Part shown: piece after piece, positions 1 to 5,178 of the stretch
Position numbering within the stretch: position 1 is the first letter of the stretch
Layout: the number at the start of each line of letters is the position of its first letter
NCBI GenBank assembly: GCA_001564255.1
Contig: LKNC01000082.1
Coordinates: forward strand, 1-9,675
Length of the DNA: 9,675 nucleotides
Reading direction: 5' to 3'
Source of the DNA: Natrialbaceae archaeon Tc-Br11_E2g1
Lineage (GTDB): Archaea > Halobacteriota > Halobacteria > Halobacteriales > Natrialbaceae
The notes under the pieces: model-generated
Seen by the model: the letters and a program-made list of their open reading frames with translations, nothing else
The model's database searches: none
Told to the model about the DNA's origin: nothing
Program-made: the position numbers and the translations under genes

Positions 1-352
1 CGGACTCGCCCCCGCGGGTTTCGTGGGCGAAACAGTAGGCGGCTTCGACGCTCGAGACCGCACCCGCCGCGATCAGCAAGTCGGCGTCGAAGACGGTGGT
101 CTTCCCCGAGAGCGTCAGGTCCTCGATGCCCTGTCTGACGATTTCGTGGAGGATCGGCGTCGAGATCCGGACGTGCCCGAAGCCGCCGCTTGCCAGCAGG
201 TCGCCGTCGTCGACGAACCGCTCGACGGCCTCCTTTGCACTCATCCGTTTGTCCTCGAACGCCCGCGAGCGGTTCTCGCGGTTCCACGCCCGGGCGTCGT
301 CGGGGTGTTCCCAGCCGACGAGTTCGCCCTCGCCCTCGTCGATGACGTTCAT
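1..352 (-). CDS. Family I CoA-transferase, alpha subunit (N-terminal 117 residues, cut by window edge)
   Basis: Family I CoA-transferase alpha subunits, with a beta subunit carrying the catalytic Glu, move CoA between acyl-CoA and a free carboxylic acid in the cytoplasm. The open frame starts at the ATG at 350-352 and runs off the left edge without a stop. Residues about 37-60 (MSAKEAVERF...SGGFGH) and 66-80 (PILHEIVRQGIEDLT) match the N-terminal Rossmann-like part of the glutaconate CoA-transferase A type, including the GGF turn at 56-58; LIAAGAVSSVEAAY follows at 93-106. This type is normally about 300 residues. The start overlaps the stop of the DUF35 gene by ATGA, and GAGGTG lies 8 bases upstream. 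M37 is an alternative start but has no comparable coupling. The beta subunit should lie just left of the window. Substrate is unknown: acetoacetate fits the neighbours, but the sequence looks less like succinyl-CoA:3-ketoacid transferase. The family call is firm; the substrate is not. Confidence 0.85.
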   Translation of the reverse strand, partial: MNVIDEGEGELVGWEHPDDARAWNRENRSRAFEDKRMSAKEAVERFVDDGDLLASGGFGHVRISTPILHEIVRQGIEDLTLSGKTTVFDADLLIAAGAVSSVEAAYCFAHETRGGES

Positions 353-741
353 TCGTCACCCACCTCACCTGCGGGGCGGAACGCGACGAAGCGCTTCCCG
401 CTCGTCTCACACTCCCGGACCGTCGGCACGACCGCGAGGCCGGTCTCGACGTCTTCGGGGTCGATTCCGGCGACCTGGCCGGTCAGCGTCACGGGGCCGA
501 AGTCGCCGATCGCGATCGCGTAGGGGGCGTCAGCGCCGAAGTCGGGGTGGGGAACCCGGATGACGGTCTTCGACCTGACGGCCCCGGTTTCGGGGAGCGG
601 TTCGAACTCGAGGTCGTCCCCGCCCGTCACGGCCGGCGGGACGGTCGCCCGCCCGCCGTCACGGAGGAAGTACCCCTCGCCGGCCTCGAGTGCGTCGAGC
701 CAGGCGTCGTAGCCGGTCTCCCGGACGGTTTCGACGTTCAT
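349..741 (-). CDS. DUF35 OB-fold protein, thiolase partner, without zinc-ribbon cysteines
   Basis: A 130-residue cytoplasmic protein of the DUF35 (zinc-ribbon plus OB-fold) family. In archaea such proteins associate with SCP2-type thiolases; in the methanogen acetoacetyl-CoA thiolase/HMG-CoA synthase complex the DUF35 protein holds the enzymes together and shares the CoA site. The OB-fold part is clear: VRSKTVIRVPHPDFGADAPY near residues 55-74, IAIGDFGPVTLTGQVAGIDPED, and the usual C-terminal CETSGKRFVAFRP. The N-terminal part keeps the helix (YDAWLDALEAGEGYFL) and the PP of the ribbon region, but the two Cys pairs that bind zinc in most members are absent; the only Cys is in the C-terminal motif. 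It overlaps the thiolase stop and the CoA-transferase start by ATGA each, so it is probably made in step with both, and it very likely binds the adjacent thiolase. Confidence 0.85.
   Translation of the reverse strand: MNVETVRETGYDAWLDALEAGEGYFLRDGGRATVPPAVTGGDDLEFEPLPETGAVRSKTVIRVPHPDFGADAPYAIAIGDFGPVTLTGQVAGIDPEDVETGLAVVPTVRECETSGKRFVAFRPAGEVGDE
361..366 (-). promoter_or_regulatory. Shine-Dalgarno site of the CoA-transferase gene
   Basis: GAGGTG on the minus strand, 8 bases before the ATG at 352. It lies inside the end of the upstream DUF35 gene and supports the 352 start over the internal Met at residue 37. Confidence 0.65.
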
Positions 742-1907
742 GACTGGACCTCCAGGACGTGAACCGCGGCGGTCGCGACCGTCCCACCCGCGTTGTGGGT
801 CACGCCGACCTCGGCGTCGGCGACGGCGTCGGCGTTCGGGTGGGTGCCCGCGAGCAGTTTCGTCAGTTCGACGAGCTGGCCGACGCCCGTCGCGCCGACG
901 GGGTGGCCTTTCGCTTTGAGCCCGCCCGAGAGATTTACTGGAACCTCGCCGTCGGCGGTCGTCTCGCCCTCGCGGGCGGCCGTGATCGCCTCGCCGGGCT
1001 CGTAGAGGCCCAGTGCCTCGAGGGCGAGCACCTCGGCGATCGTAAAGCAGTCGTGGACCTCGGCGACGTCGACGTCCCCGGGATCGACGCCGGCCCGGTC
1101 GTAGGCGGCCTGTGCGGCCGACTCGGCGGCTCTCGTCCGTGTCATGTCCACACGCTCTTGGAGCGATAGCGTCTCGGTGCCCCGTCCCGAACCCGTGATC
1201 GCCACCGCGGCCTCGAGCTCGTTTCGCTCGGCGTACGCACGGGAGACGAGGACGGCGGCGGCGGCCCCGTCGGAGATCGGACAGGCGTCAAGCAGCCCCA
1301 GCGGGTCGGCCACGGCGGGTGCCTCGAGGACGTCTTCGACGTCGATCTCCTCGCGGAACTGCGCGTTCGGGTTCGTCGCCGCGTTCGCGTGGTTCTTCAC
1401 GGCGACGTGGGCCAGGTCCTCGCGCGTGCCGCCAAAACGGTCCATGTAGGCGTCGGCGAGCAGTGCGTACGCGCCGGGGAACGTCAGGCCGGGACGCCCC
1501 TCGTGTAACTCGTCGGCTGCGCGAGCGAGCGCCGCGGTCGTCTCGCCTGTCTCGAGGTTCGTCATCCGTTCGAGTCCGCCGACGAGAACGACGTCCGCCT
1601 GGCCGCTCTCGATCGCCCGGACGCCGTCGGCGACGGCGTAGCCCCCCGAGGCACAGGCGTTCTCGACCCGGGTGGCCTCGAGGCCGGTCGTCCCGATCCC
1701 GGCGGCCATCAGCGGGGCCTGGTGGCTCTGGTTCTCGGCGGTCTCGCCCATGTAGTTGCCGTAGTAGAGGGCGTCGACGTCCGACGGCGGTACGGCGCTT
1801 TCCTCGAGTGCGCTCGAACGCGCCTCGGCGAACAGTTCCCGGCCGGTTCGGCCGGCGTGTTCGCCGAAGTCGGTCGCGCCCACACCGGCTATCAGTGTTG
1901 GTGCCAT
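738..1907 (-). CDS. SCP2-type thiolase (probable acetyl-CoA acetyltransferase)
   Basis: A 389-residue cytoplasmic thiolase, full length for the archaeal/SCP2-like group. Thiolases cleave 3-ketoacyl-CoA with CoA to give acetyl-CoA, or run the reverse condensation. The nucleophilic Cys is C85 in ENACASGG; HDCF at 285-288 and the His of GHPVGATG (H335) are in place. At the C-terminus the motif is THNAGG (370-375), where degradative AtoB/FadA-type thiolases carry a second catalytic Cys (CxG); this His-Asn form is normal for SCP2-type and archaeal acetoacetyl-CoA thiolases. The gene is first in a three-gene operon with DUF35 and a CoA-transferase, linked by ATGA overlap. No Shine-Dalgarno site precedes the ATG, as expected for a first gene with a short or absent leader; a promoter motif lies 37-49 bases upstream. 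The chain length of its substrate cannot be read from the sequence. Confidence 0.92.
   Translation of the reverse strand: MAPTLIAGVGATDFGEHAGRTGRELFAEARSSALEESAVPPSDVDALYYGNYMGETAENQSHQAPLMAAGIGTTGLEATRVENACASGGYAVADGVRAIESGQADVVLVGGLERMTNLETGETTAALARAADELHEGRPGLTFPGAYALLADAYMDRFGGTREDLAHVAVKNHANAATNPNAQFREEIDVEDVLEAPAVADPLGLLDACPISDGAAAAVLVSRAYAERNELEAAVAITGSGRGTETLSLQERVDMTRTRAAESAAQAAYDRAGVDPGDVDVAEVHDCFTIAEVLALEALGLYEPGEAITAAREGETTADGEVPVNLSGGLKAKGHPVGATGVGQLVELTKLLAGTHPNADAVADAEVGVTHNAGGTVATAAVHVLEVQS
748..753 (-). promoter_or_regulatory. Shine-Dalgarno site of the DUF35 gene
   Basis: GGAGGT on the minus strand, with the GGAGG core 7 bases before the ATG at 741. It sits in the last codons of the thiolase gene, consistent with coupled translation. 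Confidence 0.7.
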
Positions 1908-1927
1908 TACTAGAGAACAGGGACCCT

Positions 1928-1944
1928 ACCGGCGAAAACCGGCG
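1928..1944. repeat. Tandem ACCGGCG half-sites next to the thiolase promoter
   Basis: ACCGGCG occurs at 1928-1934 and again at 1938-1944, exactly 10 bases apart and so on the same face of the helix, between the TATA-like core and the thiolase start. This could be a regulator site. It is short and GC-rich, so chance is a real alternative. Confidence 0.3.
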
Positions 1945-1960
1945 GGTTGATATGTATACC
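1945..1960 (-). promoter_or_regulatory. Promoter of the thiolase operon, with motif shared with the SDR operon
   Basis: On the minus strand this reads GGTATACATATCAACC, an AT-rich TATA-like core in GC-rich surroundings, centred about 44 bases before the thiolase ATG. Twelve bases (TACATATCAACC, 1945-1956) recur identically before the SDR gene at 5134-5145, one base further from its ATG. The flanks GTTG/CAAC form an inverted repeat around the core. A TATA box here would put the RNA start roughly 15-20 bases before the ATG. Confidence 0.55.
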
Positions 1961-1975
1961 AACGTCGGACACTCG

Positions 1976-1990
1976 CCCCGGATATCGGGG
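1976..1990. other. Short GC hairpin between the symporter and thiolase operons
   Basis: CCCCG-GATAT-CGGGG can form a 5-bp stem with a 5-base loop. It lies in the 143-base gap after the symporter operon and before the thiolase promoter. It could aid termination of the upstream minus-strand transcript or bind a protein. No T-tract follows, so it is not called a terminator. Nothing else clear is seen in 1991-2050. Confidence 0.25.
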
Positions 1991-2050
1991 GGCGGACCCA
2001 CGGTTTCCGAACTGGCGTGCCCTGAAAACCGGAAGGCGGCCAGCCGGGGC

Positions 2051-2122
2051 CTATATCTTCAGGAAGAGGACGATCAGGTTGATCACCAGCATCGCGACGA
2101 AGCCGATGAGCCAGAGTTCCAT
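2051..2122 (-). CDS. 23-residue single-helix membrane microprotein of the symporter operon
   Basis: A 24-codon frame (ATG at 2120-2122, TAG at 2051-2053) begins 13 bases after the symporter stop. The product starts MELWLIGFVA and ends LFLKI. It is one continuous hydrophobic stretch with a single Glu at position 2 and a single Lys near the end, long enough to cross the membrane once. It is preceded by GGAGGTGAT, fully complementary to the usual archaeal 16S rRNA tail, with the GGAGG core 7 bases from the ATG. Tiny single-helix partners are known for other secondary transporters, such as the MetS-type subunits of NSS family importers. By position this is probably a small subunit or stabiliser of the symporter. 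I know no family for it; the strong ribosome site is the main argument that it is translated. Confidence 0.7.
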   Translation of the reverse strand: MELWLIGFVAMLVINLIVLFLKI

Positions 2123-2125
2123 CTC

Positions 2126-2134
2126 ATCACCTCC
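2126..2134 (-). promoter_or_regulatory. Full-length Shine-Dalgarno site before the microprotein
   Basis: GGAGGTGAT on the minus strand matches the complement of the 16S rRNA 3' end (ATCACCTCC) over nine bases. It lies wholly in the 13-base gap between the symporter stop and the microprotein ATG, so it serves no other visible gene. Confidence 0.75.
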
Positions 2135-2135
2135 G

Positions 2136-3650
2136 TTAGAGTTTGAAGATCGGTTCGACGTGGTCGGGGACGTTCTCGCCGCTGGCTCCGTCGGTCACGT
2201 GCGAGACGAAGATCGTCACGGAGATCGAGACGGCGATCGCGATGAAATAAAAGTCCATCCCGATCGGGAACGCGTAGCCGAGTTGGGTTGCGACCAGCAG
2301 CGTGACGTTGAGCAAGAGTGCGGAGGCGAGGCCGGCGGTGACGCCCTCGCGGCTCGCCCCCTTCCAGAGCAGGCCGACGACGACGGCAGGGATGGTCCCG
2401 CTGACGAAGGTCCCCCAGCCGAAGGTACCGAGGATCGCGACGAGGTGGCCGCCGTAGAGGCCGAAGAGGACGGAGCCGACGCCGACGACGAGCACCGCGG
2501 CGCGTCCGAGCCACGTCTCGCGTCGCTCGGAGAACTCCCAGCCCATCGCTCGCACGAAGTCCCGGGCGATCGCCCCGGAGGCGACCGACAGGAAAAAGGC
2601 AGCGGTGGACATGATCGCGGCGACCAGGCTCGCGTAGATGATCATCTGGAGGACGATGTGGAGGCGTTCGACGAACTCGAAGGCCGCCATGTCGGGGTCG
2701 GAAAGCGGTTCGATGGTCCCGGCGGCGACCATGTAGAGCGCGACGAAGCCGATGAGCAACCAGAGGATACTCCCGACGGCGTAGGTGACCCCGCTGACGA
2801 GGCCGACGGTGCGCAGCCCTTTCGGATCGTCGATCGAGAACATCCGCTGGAGGACCTGTGGTTGGCCCATGACGCCGATGCTGAAGACGATGGGCCAGAT
2901 CAACAGCAGGCCGGGTGCGGAGCCTTCTGCGAGCCCCCAGCCGTCGAGCATCTGCGGCGTGAACGCTTTGGTCACGTCTTCGCCGGTGAGTTCGCCGGCC
3001 TCGACGACCGTCATGGTCGTGTTCTCCATCCCGCCGGCGATCTGGAAGAAGCCGACGACGACGCCGACGACGCCGACGAGCATCACCGCGCCCGTGTACG
3101 CCCCCGCGAGCTGGGCCGAAGCCATGCCCCCGACGGCGACGTAGACGATGATCAGGCCGAAGACGGCCCAGACGGCCGCCTCCATCGAGATGCCGAGGAT
3201 CACCGAGAGGACGTACCCCCCGCCGGCGACCTGCGAGGCGAGGTACGCCCAGCAGGCGATAAAGAGGATCAACGCGAGCATCCCGCGGATCGCGCCGCTG
3301 TTGAACCGCTCGTCGGCGATGTCGCCGAGCGTCCCGATGTCGGCGACGTCGGCCATCCCGCGGACGCGCTTGCCGATGATCCAGTAGGCCATCGCGAAGC
3401 CCAGCCCGCTGGCGAAGGTCATCCACAGCGAGGACGTCCCCATCTCGTAGACGAGTCCGGGGCCGCCGATGAACCCGAACGCGCTCATGATCCCCGACAT
3501 ACTCGCCAGGGTGATCACCGCCGCACCGAACATCTTGGTCGCGCCGTAGAACTCGTCGGACGAATCGATCAGGCGCTTGCTGTAGAGGCCGACGCCGAAC
3601 ACAGAGAGGATGAAGACGGCGACGAAGCCCGGAACGAGCAGGTCGATCAT
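2136..3650 (-). CDS. Sodium:solute symporter, SSS family
   Basis: A 504-residue integral membrane protein of the solute:sodium symporter family (PutP/SGLT type), which uses the Na+ gradient to bring a small solute into the cell. Length and hydropathy fit about 13 membrane helices: the first near residues 3-24, the last near 467-490, then a short polar tail. The motif MSTAAFFLSVASGAIARDF from M347 matches the PutP region whose Ser-Thr pair (here S348, T349) helps bind sodium; GQPQVLQRMF in the mid-region is also typical of the family. The start overlaps the stop of the small membrane protein by ATGA and follows GGAGGTGA by 10 bases. A 23-residue membrane peptide follows. The substrate is not readable from sequence; the 3-hydroxybutyrate-dehydrogenase-like gene in the same operon suggests a short carboxylic acid. 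Acetate, pyruvate, pantothenate or proline remain possible. Confidence 0.93.
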   Translation of the reverse strand: MIDLLVPGFVAVFILSVFGVGLYSKRLIDSSDEFYGATKMFGAAVITLASMSGIMSAFGFIGGPGLVYEMGTSSLWMTFASGLGFAMAYWIIGKRVRGMADVADIGTLGDIADERFNSGAIRGMLALILFIACWAYLASQVAGGGYVLSVILGISMEAAVWAVFGLIIVYVAVGGMASAQLAGAYTGAVMLVGVVGVVVGFFQIAGGMENTTMTVVEAGELTGEDVTKAFTPQMLDGWGLAEGSAPGLLLIWPIVFSIGVMGQPQVLQRMFSIDDPKGLRTVGLVSGVTYAVGSILWLLIGFVALYMVAAGTIEPLSDPDMAAFEFVERLHIVLQMIIYASLVAAIMSTAAFFLSVASGAIARDFVRAMGWEFSERRETWLGRAAVLVVGVGSVLFGLYGGHLVAILGTFGWGTFVSGTIPAVVVGLLWKGASREGVTAGLASALLLNVTLLVATQLGYAFPIGMDFYFIAIAVSISVTIFVSHVTDGASGENVPDHVEPIFKL

Positions 3651-4147
3651 CGATTAGTCACCTCCGCCGGGTCGGCCGCCTCCTGGGTATCGTCCTCGGC
3701 CTCTACCCGCTCGACTTCCTCGAGGAACCGATCCCACTCCCCGTCCGGCAGGAAGTGTTTGCGAAAGTAGATCCCGTAGGCCAGCGTGACCGTCATGAAC
3801 CCGCCGATCCAGTACAGCCAGTAGGCGGCGGCGAAGGATGGGTGCATCCCGGTGATCAGAAAGTCCGGGGAACCGCCGAAGGCGTTCGCGTAGTACTCGA
3901 TCAGGCCGAACGCCGACAGCTGGAGGGCCGTCCAGATCCCCAGCGGATAGACGAGCAGCTTCGTCGAGATCGTTCCGCCCGAACTCGCGCCGATGACGAA
4001 CCACGGGTGGAACAGAAACACCGACAGCAACAACGCCGGGAACCACTGGCCCGCCAGCCCGAGTCCGAGGACGGCGGCCCAGAGGACGCCACTGGCGAGC
4101 ATCAGTTCCGAGGTCCAGCTCTCGACGTCGATCTGTCCGTTCAACAT
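3647..4147 (-). CDS. Four-helix membrane protein, putative symporter accessory subunit
   Basis: A 166-residue protein with four likely membrane helices, near residues 15-33, 35-54, 64-86 and 106-128, followed by a strongly acidic cytoplasmic-type tail (about 133-166: EEVERVEAEDD and so on). Notable residues are HPWF at 47-50, the small-residue stretch SSGGT at 55-59, and many aromatics in helix 4 (YWLYW). I do not recognise a named family with confidence. Its place directly before an SSS symporter, with an ATGA overlap, recalls the small membrane proteins (DUF485, DUF4212, YhdT types) encoded with SSS transporters, so a role as accessory subunit is inferred. The start is supported by AGGAGGG 7-8 bases upstream. 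It lies 75 bases after the SDR stop; no promoter is obvious in that gap, so it is probably co-transcribed with the SDR gene. Confidence 0.8.
   Translation of the reverse strand: MLNGQIDVESWTSELMLASGVLWAAVLGLGLAGQWFPALLLSVFLFHPWFVIGASSGGTISTKLLVYPLGIWTALQLSAFGLIEYYANAFGGSPDFLITGMHPSFAAAYWLYWIGGFMTVTLAYGIYFRKHFLPDGEWDRFLEEVERVEAEDDTQEAADPAEVTNR
3658..3665 (-). promoter_or_regulatory. Shine-Dalgarno site of the symporter gene
   Basis: GGAGGTGA on the minus strand, core 10 bases before the ATG at 3650, located inside the end of the upstream small-subunit gene. It supports the chosen start. Confidence 0.7.
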
Positions 4148-4154
4148 CTCTTCG

Positions 4155-4161
4155 CCCTCCT
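4155..4161 (-). promoter_or_regulatory. Shine-Dalgarno site of the four-helix membrane protein
   Basis: AGGAGGG on the minus strand with the GGAGG core 8 bases before the ATG at 4147. It shows that this gene is read from a leadered or polycistronic message, in line with co-transcription with the SDR gene. Confidence 0.65.
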
Positions 4162-4222
4162 GGGGAGCGATTCGCCGTCCTCGAGTTTCCGCCGTGTCCC
4201 GATTGTGTATGCCATGTGTCCA

Positions 4223-5095
4223 TCACTCGTAGGTGTTCACGAAGCCGCCGTCCCACAGCAGATCGTCGCCGTTGAGGTGTTTGCCGTGCCGGGAGAGCCC
4301 GAAGGCGAAGAGGTTGCCGGCCTCGACCGGCTCCATCATCTCGCAGGCCCGAGCCTGCCCGAGCATCACGTCCTCGACGACCTCGCGCTCGGTGATTCCG
4401 CGCTCGCTGGCCGTATCCGCGATCTGGTTCAACACCAGCGGCGTCTTGACGTAGCCCGTACTGACGCTAAAGGCACGAACGTCTCCCTCGCCTTCGGCCG
4501 CGGTCGACTTGGTGAGCCCGCGCAGGCCGAACTTCATCGTGTTGTACGCCACCTTATCGCGGGTGACGTAGTGGCCGTGGACCGAGGCCATGTTGGCGAT
4601 CGCACCGACGCCGTCCTCGGCCTCCCGGATGTGGGGGAGGGCCAGTTGCGTGATGTACATCGGCGCACGGAGCATCACCTGATAGAGCAGATCGAACGTC
4701 TCCATCGGGAACGACTCGATCGGCGAGATGTGCTGGATGCCGGCGATGTTGGCCACGTACCGGAGCTGGCCGGCCTCGGCGGCCGTCTCGACTAACGCCT
4801 CGAGCTCGGCGTCGTCGGTCAGGTCACAGACGACGGGCTCGAGGCTCCCTTCGACCTCGAGTTCCGCGCCGTTTTCGACGGTTTCGTGGAGGCCGTCCTC
4901 GTCGACGTCGGTCGCGACCGTCGTCAGGCCGTTCGCCGCCAGGACGAGTGCCGTCGCGCGGCCGATACCCGAGGCCGCGCCGGTCACGATCGCCACGTTC
5001 TCCGGGGTGAACCGGGGATCGTCGACGTGGTGGATCGTCTCCGTGGTGATCTCCGGCGGTTCGATACTGGTTTCGGTGTCAGGGTCCCCGCTCAT
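4223..5095 (-). CDS. SDR-family dehydrogenase resembling 3-hydroxybutyrate dehydrogenase
   Basis: A 290-residue short-chain dehydrogenase. Known 3-hydroxybutyrate dehydrogenases oxidise (R)-3-hydroxybutyrate to acetoacetate with NAD+. Seen here: TGAASGIG (38-45) for the dinucleotide; D63 after the second strand, favouring NAD over NADP; catalytic S171, Y184 and K188 (YxxxK). The four residues that hold the substrate carboxylate in bacterial 3-hydroxybutyrate dehydrogenases have counterparts: Q121 (GIQH), H173 (ASVHG), K181 and Q224 (LVLNQI). The segment TPLV...GITEREVVEDVML is also typical. Odd points: the usual catalytic Asn of helix 4 is M141, NNAG is NIAG, the PG before the substrate loop is TG, and about 30 extra residues precede the fold. 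It heads an operon with a symporter, lacks a Shine-Dalgarno site, and has a promoter motif shared with the thiolase operon. The SDR family is certain; the substrate is likely but unproven. Confidence 0.88.
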   Translation of the reverse strand: MSGDPDTETSIEPPEITTETIHHVDDPRFTPENVAIVTGAASGIGRATALVLAANGLTTVATDVDEDGLHETVENGAELEVEGSLEPVVCDLTDDAELEALVETAAEAGQLRYVANIAGIQHISPIESFPMETFDLLYQVMLRAPMYITQLALPHIREAEDGVGAIANMASVHGHYVTRDKVAYNTMKFGLRGLTKSTAAEGEGDVRAFSVSTGYVKTPLVLNQIADTASERGITEREVVEDVMLGQARACEMMEPVEAGNLFAFGLSRHGKHLNGDDLLWDGGFVNTYE

Positions 5096-5128
5096 GCGAG
5101 TAAAGAGAGGAACTGTAGTGGGGTCAAA

Positions 5129-5155
5129 CGGGAGGTTGATATGTAATCACTCCCG
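5129..5155 (-). promoter_or_regulatory. Promoter of the SDR-symporter operon, inside an inverted repeat
   Basis: TACATATCAACC (minus strand, 5134-5145) lies 38 bases before the SDR ATG and is identical to the word before the thiolase operon. It is enclosed by CGGGAG (5129-5134) and CTCCCG (5150-5155), and TGAT/ATCA (5137-5140, 5146-5149) forms an inner repeat one base off-centre. It may be a TATA region covered by an operator. Because it also lies 24-50 bases after the uvrA stop, the repeat could instead act as a 3' hairpin on the uvrA message; no T-tract follows it. Confidence 0.55.
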
Positions 5156-5167
5156 CCCGCTTGCGGG
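5156..5167. other. CCCGC/GCGGG inverted repeat after uvrA
   Basis: CCCGC-TT-GCGGG lies 12-23 bases past the uvrA stop. With a 2-base centre it is a poor RNA hairpin but a good DNA dyad. It might mark the uvrA transcript end; there is no T-rich run, so confidence is low. Confidence 0.25.
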
Positions 5168-5178
5168 TTCGACGCCCG

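Noticed and set aside
1934..2032. GAAAACCGG present twice (1934-1942 and 2024-2032)
   Set aside because: Nine bases at 90-base spacing without symmetry or relation to a start site; likely chance.
2021..2050. A CCGG-rich stretch followed by TTTT on the minus strand, as a terminator of the symporter operon
   Set aside because: The possible stem is imperfect and the T run is only four bases, so the evidence is too weak for a terminator call.
1947..3770. A 607-codon plus-strand open frame opposite the symporter
   Set aside because: It is antisense to well-supported membrane-protein genes, its product is a low-complexity Asp/Glu/Arg-rich chain without motifs, and such long antisense frames are common in GC-rich haloarchaeal DNA.
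4141..4215. A 24-codon frame between the SDR gene and the four-helix protein, its stop overlapping the next ATG
   Set aside because: The coupled-looking overlap is attractive, but no Shine-Dalgarno site precedes its ATG and the short basic product shows no helix or motif. Left as probable chance.
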